From CBDFHJ01 sp965247635 (GTDB taxonomy: Bacteria; Chloroflexota; Dehalococcoidia; Lucifugimonadales; Australimonadaceae), in contig CBDFHJ010000009.1 in the NCBI GenBank assembly GCA_965247635.1, positions 248,001-312,000 of the forward strand: a stretch of 64,000 nt of DNA, written 5' to 3'. Made by a program: the position numbers and the translations under genes. This document shows positions 51,276-58,627 of the stretch, one piece after another; position 1 is the stretch's first letter, and each line of letters begins with the position of its first letter. The notes under the pieces were generated by a model. That model was given only the letters and a program-made list of their open reading frames with translations. It did not search any database and was not told where the DNA came from.

Positions 51276-51281
51276 TACAAT
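51276..51281 (+). promoter_or_regulatory. -10 box of tRNA-Gln promoter
   Basis: TACAAT at 51276-51281 predicts a start near 51288, 6 nt before the tRNA. The expected -35 position (about 51253-51258) is occupied by a repeat hairpin with no consensus hexamer. Confidence 0.45.
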
Positions 51282-51293
51282 GAGTAAGCGCGT

Positions 51294-51367
51294 TGGGGAT
51301 TAGTCTAGCGGTAGGACGACTGACTCTGGATCAGTTAGCCCTGGTTCGAATCCAGGATCCCCAGCCA
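51294..51367 (+). tRNA. tRNA-Gln (CTG anticodon)
   Basis: A full cloverleaf is seen: acceptor TGGGGAT / ATCCCCA, D arm with GTC...GAC and GCGGTAGG loop, anticodon stem ACTGA / TCAGT around loop CTCTGGA (anticodon CTG, reading CAG), variable loop, and T arm CCTGG-TTCGAAT-CCAGG. The discriminator is G and CCA is encoded (51365-51367). Confidence 0.96.
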
Positions 51368-51555
51368 AGGCTTCCTCTGGCCGCTACGGCCACGACTCCC
51401 TCCCTCCCGTTGCATAGAGTGTATGGGAGAAGCCATTCTACAACCTGCCGTCCCCTTCGGCCTGCTTCGCCCAACCTGATGCTTAGCCTGCGTCAGCCGG
51501 TCCCCCCGGTCTCAGCCTGAAGAACTTGCAGTATATCGTTAGACGAGGTTTTAAG

Positions 51556-51903
51556 TTGAGCAAAGACCGAAACCGCAATAGTGGACTCCCCATCAGCCCT
51601 CAGGAGTTCTGGATCCTGGCAAGCTTGGCTCCGAGGCATAGGCATGGCTACGCTATGGCCAAAGACGTCGCGGAGCTAACAGATGGCAAGGTAGAGTTCA
51701 GCGCTGCCACGTTGTACGAGAACCTCTCCAGGATGTTGGACTCCGGTTTGGTCGAGCGGTACAAGGACGTGGAGGTCGAGCCGGGAGAGCGCAGGAAGAC
51801 CTACCGCATTACTGGGGAAGGGGCCAAGGTGCTCTCCGAGTACGTCAAGTTGGTGGGGAGAGTCGCCAACCGCGTCCCCCGGCCAGTCGAGGGCACGAGC
51901 TAA
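51556..51903 (+). CDS. PadR-like winged-helix transcriptional regulator
   Basis: The 115-residue protein has the PadR pattern: ISPQEFWILASLAPRHRHGYAMAKDVAELTDGKVEFSAATLYENLSRMLDSGLVERYKD (about 13-71), where HGYAMAKD and SAATLYENLSRM form the helix-turn-helix and wing approach. A beta-wing (GERRKTYRITGEGAKVLSEYV) follows. TTG 51556, with GAGG 8 nt upstream, is preferred; TTG 51526 would add ten residues. It overlaps the next gene as TAATG, so it probably controls or is co-translated with the small membrane protein. GC content is lower than average. Confidence 0.78.
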   Translation: MSKDRNRNSGLPISPQEFWILASLAPRHRHGYAMAKDVAELTDGKVEFSAATLYENLSRMLDSGLVERYKDVEVEPGERRKTYRITGEGAKVLSEYVKLVGRVANRVPRPVEGTS

Positions 51904-52170
51904 TGTTCGAGATTCTGGGCATGATCTTTGGTGGTTTAGGGTTGCTAGTGGCCTTGGTCATGTGGCGAAGGGCTGGGAAACGTAGCCAGCCCAGTTGGTT
52001 CATAGAGGAGCGCATCAGGAGAGATTTGGCAGATATATTAAAGCTTAGGTCGGCACACTATGAAGATTTACCAGTAGGAATCGTAGTAGATTGAGGTGGA
52101 CCCCAAAATTCGGACAGGTGGCTAAGAGAGAGTCCCGCTCCTAAAATAGGACGGAAAGAAGGAGCAGGAC

Positions 52171-52455
52171 ATGAAGCAAACACGTAAGAAGCACAGCCCA
52201 GCCTTCAAGGCCAAAGTGGCTTTGGCCGCGCTCCAGGGGGAGCACACCATTGCAGAGCTGGCCAGCCGGTTTGAAGTCCACCCGAGCCAGATCCATGCCT
52301 GGAAGAAGGCCTTGACTCAGGGGGCGCCGCACCTCTTTGAAAATGGTGCTGGACGCCAGGAGAAGGACCAAGAGGTCCTCACTGCCCAGCTCTACCAACA
52401 GATTGGGCAGCTCAAGGTGGAACGGGATTTTTTGTCACGGAGCTTCGGGTTGTGA
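52171..52455 (+). CDS. IS3 family transposase OrfA
   Basis: The 94-residue OrfA carries the DNA-binding helix-turn-helix (KHSPAFKAKVALAALQGEHTIAELASRFEVHPSQIHAWKKAL, about 7-48) and a leucine-zipper-like C-terminal region (TAQLYQQIGQLKVERDFLSRSFGL). Its last codons contain TTTTTTG at 52428-52434 in the phase T-TTT-TTG, a canonical -1 slippery site. Slippage would enter the OrfB frame, so a fused OrfAB transposase is expected. Its stop overlaps the OrfB start (GTGA). Confidence 0.93.
   Translation: MKQTRKKHSPAFKAKVALAALQGEHTIAELASRFEVHPSQIHAWKKALTQGAPHLFENGAGRQEKDQEVLTAQLYQQIGQLKVERDFLSRSFGL
52428..52434 (+). promoter_or_regulatory. Programmed -1 frameshift site in IS3 orfA/orfB
   Basis: T-TTT-TTG lies in OrfA phase (codons GAT TTT TTG). 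After a -1 shift, the OrfB frame is open through VTELRVVSRSQRRAM. IS3-family elements are known to make OrfAB this way, more often on A-rich heptamers. Confidence 0.7.
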
Positions 52456-53354
52456 GCCGGTCCCAACGCCGGGCCATGATTGACCGAGAAGAACCGAAGC
52501 TGTCTCTGGTGCGCCAGTGCGCCTTGCTGGGTATCAGCCGCTCCTCGTTGTACTACCTGCCAACCGAGGCCGGCGCCGAGGACTTGGAGTTGATGGCCCT
52601 CATAGACCAACAGTACCTGAAGACACCTTTCTACGGCTCCAGAAGGATGACTGCCTGGCTCAGAAATCACGGACACCAGGTCAACCGCAAGCGGGTCCGC
52701 CGGCTGATGCAGCTGATAGGCCTGGAGGCCATCTACCGGCGTCCCAACACCAGCAAGCCAAACCCAGGGCATAAGGTCTATCCGTACCTGCTCAGGGGGC
52801 TGGAGATCAACCGGGTCAACCAGGTGTGGGCCACCGACATCACCTACATACCCATGGCTCGGGGTTTCCTCTACTTGGTGGCCATCATGGACTGGCACAG
52901 CCGCTACGTGCTGGCCTGGCGGCTGTCCAACACCCTGGAGGTAGACTTCTGTGTTGCGGCTCTGGAAGAGGCCTTGAGCAAGGGTCGGCCACAGATCTTC
53001 AACACCGACCAGGGCAGCCAGTTCACCAGCGAGGCCTTCACCAGCATGCTGCTGGCGCAAGGCGTTCAAGTGAGCATGGACGGCAGGGGCCGGTGCATGG
53101 ACAACGTCTTCGTGGAACGGCTGTGGCGCAGCATCAAGTACGAGGAGGTGTACCTGAAGGCATACCAAAATGGGACTGAGGCCAGAAAGGGGATTGGGGC
53201 TTATCTGGCCTTCTACAACCAAGAGCGGCCCCATCAAGCCCTGGGCTATCGGTCACCGGGTCAGGTGTTCCAAGCAGTGAGCCCACAAAGGTGTTTACTG
53301 GAACATCCACAAGCCTTACCATCGGATGAAGGTTACGAGACACCCCAGCGGTAG
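52452..53354 (+). CDS. IS3 family transposase OrfB
   Basis: The 300-residue OrfB is the catalytic part with an HTH_21-like N-terminus (QCALLGISRSSLYYLP), a linker (LMALIDQQYLKTPFYGSRRMTAWLRNHGHQVNRKRVRRLMQLIGLEAIYRRP) and the rve integrase core. DDE residues are in QVWATDITYIPM, FNTDQGSQFTSEAFT and CMDNVFVERLWRSIKYEEVYL, spacing typical of the family. It ends with YNQERPHQALGYRSPGQVF. It is intact, so the element may be active. Confidence 0.95.
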   Translation: MSRSQRRAMIDREEPKLSLVRQCALLGISRSSLYYLPTEAGAEDLELMALIDQQYLKTPFYGSRRMTAWLRNHGHQVNRKRVRRLMQLIGLEAIYRRPNTSKPNPGHKVYPYLLRGLEINRVNQVWATDITYIPMARGFLYLVAIMDWHSRYVLAWRLSNTLEVDFCVAALEEALSKGRPQIFNTDQGSQFTSEAFTSMLLAQGVQVSMDGRGRCMDNVFVERLWRSIKYEEVYLKAYQNGTEARKGIGAYLAFYNQERPHQALGYRSPGQVFQAVSPQRCLLEHPQALPSDEGYETPQR

Positions 53355-53857
53355 ACTCTCTTATTTTAGCCTCACCGCTGTCCTCATGATGGGGTCCACT
53401 TGAGATTACCTTGTCGATAAGTACCGTGGCATCAAGGACATTCCAGATCCAATGGAGGTCCTATTCGATGGCGTAAGTTTAGACGGCCTAGGATTTTCCT
53501 TGATGCGTAAGGCGGGCATCCCAGAGATGCTCAAGTTGAGACGTCGGAGAATCGCACAAGAAGCCAATGCGTCCCTCTTTCCTGACACGCGATCTCGTTC
53601 TTTTAGCCAAATCCTGGGGCTCCTCCCGAATGAATTTCGCGAGCAGTTTGGCGCAGAGATGGAGGCCTTCCAACAGGACGGCTCCAATGATCGTAGAAGC
53701 AGAGGGAGCTCGATTCGTTGGTTCAAGTTCAAGGAGATCTGGGCACTCACTTTGTTCGTCGGTAAACGAAGAATTCTTGGGTTGAACTTCCGGCGTCGCA
53801 AGACACGCACTCCGTAGGCGACACCAACTAGTACCACCTCCCAGTGGCGGCAAGCCA

Positions 53858-53865
53858 CTATCACC
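53858..53865. repeat. Target-site duplication, left (CTATCACC), IS256-family copy 2
   Basis: CTATCACC at 53858-53865 recurs exactly at 55234-55241 on the other side of the element. Confidence 0.92.
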
Positions 53866-55233
53866 GAGGTTACGTCAATAGGTGTGTAAACGACATCAGG
53901 CGGCGACCTTCTCAGCCGTTGATTCAATGGCGATTCCATCCGCATACTGTGCACCGAGATAGACGTCTTCGATCAACTCAGGGGCCTTCAGACGCCTGAA
54001 GCGCTGTTCGGCGACCATCAACATTTTCCAGATCACCGCTATCGCCCGATCGACCCTCTTGTAGCGCTTGGCGGCATCGGTCCGAAGCCTGAGGGCCGCG
54101 AAGGGTGATTCTACCGGGTTCGTCGTGCGAAGGTGCCCCCAGTGCTCCTTTGGGAAGTCATAGAAGGTGACCATGCGGTCCCAGTCCCGCTCCAAGGCCT
54201 CTGAGGCCGCCTCGTAGGAATGGTCGCCGCACCACCTGGTGAACACCGTCCTGAGCCGCTCAGCCTCTGTCCGAGTCGGCGCGTAGGGGATAGTACGCAG
54301 CATGAGCTTTGCCTGGTCCTGTTGTCGCTTTGGAAGCTTGGCGAGCACGTTTACGATCTTGTGGTTCCAGCAGCGTTGCTCTGCCGCCTGCGGATAGACG
54401 TTGCGCAGAGCTCCCCAGATGCCCAGGTGTCCGTCCCCAACCACCAGCCTCGGGCACTCCAGCCCGCGGCGCCTCATGTCCCTGAGCACATCGGACCAGT
54501 TCTCTGTGGACTCCCTGTATCCGGGAACAGCGCTCACCACCACCTTGCTCCCGTCGCTCAGGGCCGCCACCACCACCAGTACTGCCGCCTTCTCCTTCTC
54601 AAGACCAGCCTTGACGTAGACTCCATCCACCCACATGTAGACCACTTCCAGGTCATCTAGGGGCCGGCTGCGCCATTGGGCAAGCTCATCGTTCCACTTG
54701 GACTTCAACCGGGCCACCGTGCTCGCCGATACCGGTGCGTCCTCTCCCAGCAGCCCCCGCAAAGCCAGATCGAAGTCGCCTTCGGATAGACCGTGCAGGT
54801 ACAGCTCGGGGATCAACTCAGCAACCTTCCTGGTCCTGTTGACGAACAGCGGCAGCAGCCGGCTCTCGAACTGCTCCTCGGTATCGCGGACTCGCGGCCG
54901 CCTCAGCTGTATCGTTCCCGAACTCAGCGTAAGCCTCCGGGCTCTGCCGTATCCGTTCCGATAGCCGGTATCGTTGTCCGAGTCGGATCTGAGCGCCGAC
55001 TTCGCCCTTCCCAGAAACGCCGTCACCTCCTCCTCCGGCAACTCCTGGATCAGCCTCTGGACCTGGCTTCGCACCCAATCCTCCAACTGCTCCCACTCCG
55101 GCCTTGACTCCGACCTACTCTCAGTGCTTTCCTTCCTCATGGGCGGTCTATCTCCTCTCTTGGGCCTCGAGCCCGTGTTGTTCAGAGAGAGGGTACACCG
55201 CCTGACTGTTTACACACTTTTTGAAGATACCTC
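53866..55233 (-). mobile_element. IS256-family insertion sequence, copy 2 (1368 bp)
   Basis: Same ends and length as 13102-14469, with one base difference seen (54310). It is inserted in an intergenic region between the split membrane-protein gene and the Rieske cluster. Confidence 0.95.
53896..55140 (-). CDS. IS256 (Mutator) family transposase, copy 2
   Basis: The 414-residue protein is identical in sequence to the copy at 13132-14376, with the same catalytic motifs (WVDGVYVKAG, VVGDGHLGIW, TTNPVESPF). The single nucleotide difference is silent (Gln-Ala-Lys region). Two identical copies 40 kb apart imply recent movement and also provide homology for recombination that could delete or invert the region between them; both lie in the same orientation. 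Confidence 0.95.
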   Translation of the reverse strand: MRKESTESRSESRPEWEQLEDWVRSQVQRLIQELPEEEVTAFLGRAKSALRSDSDNDTGYRNGYGRARRLTLSSGTIQLRRPRVRDTEEQFESRLLPLFVNRTRKVAELIPELYLHGLSEGDFDLALRGLLGEDAPVSASTVARLKSKWNDELAQWRSRPLDDLEVVYMWVDGVYVKAGLEKEKAAVLVVVAALSDGSKVVVSAVPGYRESTENWSDVLRDMRRRGLECPRLVVGDGHLGIWGALRNVYPQAAEQRCWNHKIVNVLAKLPKRQQDQAKLMLRTIPYAPTRTEAERLRTVFTRWCGDHSYEAASEALERDWDRMVTFYDFPKEHWGHLRTTNPVESPFAALRLRTDAAKRYKRVDRAIAVIWKMLMVAEQRFRRLKAPELIEDVYLGAQYADGIAIESTAEKVAA

Positions 55234-55241
55234 CTATCACC
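55234..55241. repeat. Target-site duplication, right (CTATCACC), IS256-family copy 2
   Basis: An exact partner of 53858-53865. Confidence 0.92.
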
Positions 55242-55398
55242 CAGCGCACACCATCCAAATATACACTTCAGAGAGCGAACATGCCGATGTTCGCTCAGGG
55301 ATGAGGCTTGTTGTCGCTGTGGGGGCAGGAGAGGCACGACCTTGAGACAACAGGGATATCCTATTGCTACCACGATCAAAGCAACGGTGAACACCAAG

Positions 55399-55428
55399 GG
55401 ACCTCCCGTCACGAATCGAGGGAGGTCC
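55399..55428 (-). terminator. Hairpin after Rieske gene A
   Basis: GGACCTCCC (55399-55407) and GGGAGGTCC (55420-55428) form a 9-bp stem about 33 nt beyond the stop codon of the minus-strand Rieske gene. The T-run is weak, so terminator function is probable rather than certain. Confidence 0.5.
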
Positions 55429-55460
55429 TTTGCTACTGAGTCCAGTTGTGGTCTAGACCG

Positions 55461-56849
55461 CTACTTCCACAGCCCCTTATCGCGCAGGTCGTCCCAGCTC
55501 TCGGAGTCCATGAGCTCGGCCCAGAACTTGTAGGCCCCCCGCTGGTTCTGCTCCGAAGGAGCGCGGTATCCTCTGCCCGATTCCACCGTTTTGGCGTTCT
55601 GGGGGTAGCCGAACTCTTCCAGCAACGGATTGCCAATCTGTTCCCTGCTCAGCCCCATGGAGTACTCGTACGGGTGGCGGCGGGCGATGGTGCCCTTGCT
55701 CGCCTTATGGGCGTAGCTCCAGTTCTCCATATCGTCCATTTCCGTGAGTCCAACCGGACCGCCGTACGTCATGTAGTAGTGCCGCAGCATGTCTTTCACC
55801 TCCTGCGGCGTGTCCTTGTACACGAAGTAGAAGCGCCAGCACTCGGTTACGTCTGCCCCGTGGGGGTGCCACACGCACATGCTGTTGTGGGTGCCCTGGG
55901 TGGTGTTGGGAAAGACGTTGCCGTTGCCGGCATTGACCACCCAGTGCTTGCCCATCACCTGCTTGCGACGCTCATAGGAGGTGCGATAGTACTCCTCCAC
56001 GGCAGGCGGTCGGTTCGCGTAAGCGGGCATGTAGGGCGTGTCGTCCGGTATGAAGCTAACGCCCAATCGCCCCGAGCCGTGGTGGGTCACCTGTAAGCTG
56101 GTCGTCACCGTGGAACGAGCCCGCTGCGCAACGGTCATGCGGCTCTGGCCACCGCCGGGGTTGATGCCCACGATCTCCACCGACTGATGCGTCGGAATGG
56201 CGTGGTAGCCGTCGCCCAGGAAGTTCTCGGCGCCGAACTTCCAGTTCGACGAGAACAGCCACTTCAGGACCCCCAGCACTTCGATGTCCGCTTCGGTGCC
56301 GTCGGGCTTGTCCAGCCACAGGCCGATGCCGTATTCGTTGTCTCCGATGTAGTCCAGGAACGACGGCGCCTTCGGGTCCCACGTCGCCCAGATGGTGCCC
56401 TTGTAGTTGGCGAGCTGCGCGACTTCGACCAGCCCCCACTGACTCTTGTCCAACTCCTCCCGGTACGCGTCCTTGTAGCGGGGCACGCCTACCAGCGAGC
56501 CGTCGCCCGCGTAGCTCCACCCGTGGTACGGGCACGTGAACACCGGCGTGTTCCCCTCGTCGTACCGGCACACCTTCATCCCCCGGTGTCGGCACGAGTT
56601 TAGGAACACGTGCACCGTGTTGTCCCGGTCCCGGCTCAGGATGACCGACTCCTCCCCCATGCGCGAGACGAAGTAGTCGCCCGTCTTGCGCACCTGGTCC
56701 TCGAACCCCACGAAGAGCCAGCAGCGGGCGAACACCCGCTCCTTCTCGAGCTCGTACAGCTCCGCGTCCACGAACAGGTCCCGGCTCACCAGACCCGTCT
56801 GATTGGCTATGAGGGGTACGCCCTTCCAAAGGCCAGTCTCTAGTGCCAT
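55461..56849 (-). CDS. Rieske-type aromatic ring-hydroxylating oxygenase alpha subunit, paralogue A
   Basis: The 462-residue protein has an N-terminal Rieske [2Fe-2S] domain, CRHRGMKVC...FTCPYHGWSYAG (Cys86, His88, Cys106, His109). A catalytic domain with mononuclear Fe(II) ligands follows in ENFLGDGYHAIPTHQS (His216, His221), with a late Asp expected in the EMDDMENWSYAHKAS region. Such enzymes insert O2 into aromatic or other unactivated substrates with electrons from a ferredoxin/reductase, none of which is nearby; no beta subunit is seen either. It shares long blocks of near-identity with paralogues B and C. Leader ATACCTCC before the ATG is shared with B. Substrate unknown. Confidence 0.9.
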   Translation of the reverse strand: MALETGLWKGVPLIANQTGLVSRDLFVDAELYELEKERVFARCWLFVGFEDQVRKTGDYFVSRMGEESVILSRDRDNTVHVFLNSCRHRGMKVCRYDEGNTPVFTCPYHGWSYAGDGSLVGVPRYKDAYREELDKSQWGLVEVAQLANYKGTIWATWDPKAPSFLDYIGDNEYGIGLWLDKPDGTEADIEVLGVLKWLFSSNWKFGAENFLGDGYHAIPTHQSVEIVGINPGGGQSRMTVAQRARSTVTTSLQVTHHGSGRLGVSFIPDDTPYMPAYANRPPAVEEYYRTSYERRKQVMGKHWVVNAGNGNVFPNTTQGTHNSMCVWHPHGADVTECWRFYFVYKDTPQEVKDMLRHYYMTYGGPVGLTEMDDMENWSYAHKASKGTIARRHPYEYSMGLSREQIGNPLLEEFGYPQNAKTVESGRGYRAPSEQNQRGAYKFWAELMDSESWDDLRDKGLWK

Positions 56850-56876
56850 TTCAATACCTCCTGTCTACTCCCGTGG

Positions 56877-56996
56877 CCCCGACTCGTCGGGACACCTGCT
56901 TGCGGCCCCGACGAGTCGGGGCACCTACTTGCGGGGTTCCTATCGCTAATGTCCACGAAGCGCTGGTAAGCCCACGCCGGGGCGCTACGGGCATGT
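56877..56996 (+). repeat. Dispersed repeat, scaffold 3, copy with CCCCGAC hairpins
   Basis: Two hairpins, CCCGACTCGTCGGG (56878-56891) and GCCCCGACGAGTCGGGGC (56905-56922), are each followed by ACCT(G/A)CTTGCGG. The body GGTTCCTATCG...AAGCGCTGGTAAGCCCACGCCGGGGCGC follows. This copy lacks the G-rich tail. Confidence 0.8.
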
Positions 56997-57090
56997 GGAT
57001 GGTACCACATCAGCCTGGGCTGACCGTATTCTCAGAGATGGAACGAGCGGCGCACTCACCGGCGAACGCAACCGGTCCCAGCCATACCTT
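56997..57090. repeat. Duplicated 3' flank of Rieske paralogue B
   Basis: GGATGGTACCACATCAGCCT and the following 75 nt match 58524-58618 almost exactly. Each copy lies just downstream of a Rieske gene (B here, C there), marking the tandem duplication unit. Confidence 0.8.
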
Positions 57091-57097
57091 CCTCTGG

Positions 57098-58498
57098 CTA
57101 CTGCGACCACAGCCCCTTGTCGCGCAGGTCGTCCCAGCTCTCCGTCTGCATGAGCTGGAGCCAAAAGTCATAGGCGCCACGCTGGTTCTGCTCGGTCGGC
57201 TCGCGCAGCGGCCCTCCCCTCTTCTCGGTAAGCACCCCACCCTGCGGCAGCCCGTGCTCCTCGAACAGCGGGTGGCCCTTACGCTCCCGGCTGAGGCCCA
57301 TGGAGTACTCGTACGGATAACGCCGCGCGATGACGCCCTTGCTCGCCTTGTGCGCGTAGTTCCAGTTCTCCATATCGTCCATTTCCGTCAGACCCACCGG
57401 GCCGCCATAGCGCATGTAGTAGTGCAGCAAGACGTCCTTCATCTCCTGCGGCATGTCGTGGTGCACCCAGTACCACCGCCAGCACTCCGTCCAGTCGACC
57501 CCGGCGGGGTGCCACACACAGATACTGTTGTTAGTCCCCTGAGTACCGTTGGGAAAGATATTCCCGTTCGCTTGCTTGAGCCGGGAGCGTAATCCCAGTA
57601 CCTCCCTGCGCCGCATGTAGGCCGTCCTGGCGTATTTCTCGGCAGCCGGGTCCTGGAAGGTGTATGCGTACTCCACGTCCTGGGGTGCTATTTGGAAGGC
57701 AAGCTGGCCGGAGCCATGGTGCGAAATGTCGAAGTTATGGGACATTTCCATGGTCCTCCAAACATTCCCCTGGACTCGGCTTTGCCCTCCGCCCGGGTTA
57801 ATGCCTACGATTTCCACGGATTGATGGGTCGGCGTGGCGTGGTAGCCGTCGCCCAGGAAGTTCTCCGCCCCGAACTTCCAGTTGGACGAAAAGAGCCATT
57901 TGATAACACCGAGCACTTCGATATCCGCGTCGCTCCCGTCCGGCTTGTCCAGGTGCATCCGCAGCCCCGGCTCGTTATCGCCAATGTACTCTTCGAACGA
58001 AGGCGCCTTGGAGTCCCACGTGGCCCAGATGCTGCCGTGGAAGTTGGCCAGCTGTGCGACTTCAACGAGGCCCCATTGGCTCTTGTCCAGCTCCTCCCGG
58101 TACGCGTCCTTGTAGCGTGGCACGCCCACCAGGCTCCCATCGCCCGCGTAGCTCCATCCGTGGTACGGGCACGTGAACACCGGCGTGTTCCCCTCGTCGT
58201 ACCGGCACACCTTCATCCCCCGATGCCGGCACGAGTTCAGGAACACATGAATCGTGTTGTCCCGGTCCCGGCTCAGGATGACCGACTCCTCCCCCATGCG
58301 CGAGATGAAGTAGTCACCGGGCTTTTTGACCTGGTCCTCGAACCCCACGAACAGCCAGCAGCGGGCGAACACGCGCTCCTTCTCAATTTCGTAAAGCTCC
58401 GCGTCCACGAAGATGTCGCGACTGACCAAGCCCTTGGCCCGTTCCACAAGGCCAACGTCCTTCCAGGTGCCACTCTCTAGTCCCGTTTCCAGTGCCAT
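57098..58498 (-). CDS. Rieske-type aromatic ring-hydroxylating oxygenase alpha subunit, paralogue B
   Basis: The 466-residue protein has the Rieske motif CRHRGMKVCRYDEG...CPYHGWSY near residues 90-115 and the iron site ENFLGDGYHATPTHQS. Compared with A it differs mainly in the substrate-binding half (for example HDMPQEMKDVLLHYYMRYGG and the DISHHGSGQLAFQIAPQDVEYAYTFQDPAAEKYARTAYM segment), while the Rieske half is almost unchanged. That suggests diversification of substrate range or gene conversion of the N-terminal half. It shares its 5' leader with A and its 3' flank with C. Confidence 0.9.
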   Translation of the reverse strand: MALETGLESGTWKDVGLVERAKGLVSRDIFVDAELYEIEKERVFARCWLFVGFEDQVKKPGDYFISRMGEESVILSRDRDNTIHVFLNSCRHRGMKVCRYDEGNTPVFTCPYHGWSYAGDGSLVGVPRYKDAYREELDKSQWGLVEVAQLANFHGSIWATWDSKAPSFEEYIGDNEPGLRMHLDKPDGSDADIEVLGVIKWLFSSNWKFGAENFLGDGYHATPTHQSVEIVGINPGGGQSRVQGNVWRTMEMSHNFDISHHGSGQLAFQIAPQDVEYAYTFQDPAAEKYARTAYMRRREVLGLRSRLKQANGNIFPNGTQGTNNSICVWHPAGVDWTECWRWYWVHHDMPQEMKDVLLHYYMRYGGPVGLTEMDDMENWNYAHKASKGVIARRYPYEYSMGLSRERKGHPLFEEHGLPQGGVLTEKRGGPLREPTEQNQRGAYDFWLQLMQTESWDDLRDKGLWSQ

Positions 58499-58523
58499 CT
58501 CGATACCTCCTGTCTACTCCCGC

Positions 58524-58618
58524 GGATGGTACCACATCAGCCTGGGCTGACCGTATTCCCAGGGATGGAACGAGCGGCGCACTCACCGGCGTGCGCAACC
58601 GGTCCTAGCCACGCCTTC
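58524..58618. repeat. Duplicated 3' flank of Rieske paralogue C
   Basis: The counterpart of 56997-57090, with about ten substitutions in 95 nt. Confidence 0.8.
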
Positions 58619-58627
58619 CGCTAGCTG

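Larger units (their letters stand above)
52092..53403 (+). mobile_element. IS3-family insertion sequence (1312 bp)
   Basis: The ends TGAGGTGGACCCCA and, reversed, TCAAGTGGACCCCA are imperfect inverted repeats that extend to GGACAG. GAT is found on both sides (52089-52091 and 53404-53406). With these boundaries the host frame is restored exactly. A 5-bp TTGAG duplication is an alternative reading. Confidence 0.9.
51903..53817 (+). pseudogene. Membrane-anchored protein of unknown function, split by IS3-family element
   Basis: The 5' fragment (51903-52091) encodes MFEILGMIFGGLGLLVALVMW, one transmembrane segment, then a basic cytoplasmic stretch ending RSAHYEDLPVGIVVD. The IS3 element follows. 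Removing it with one copy of the 3-bp target GAT joins the frame directly to YLVDKYRGIKDIPDPMEVLFDGVSLDGLGFSLMRKAGIPEML (53407 on), ending at 53817, for a reconstructed protein of about 199 aa. No family is recognised. The start overlaps the padR-like stop, so the pair was probably an operon. Confidence 0.7.

Noticed and set aside
52091..53404. TTGAG as a 5-bp target duplication of the IS3-family element
   Set aside because: It matches on both sides, but the 3-bp GAT reading gives TGA/TCA-type ends typical of the family and restores the interrupted reading frame, so it is preferred.
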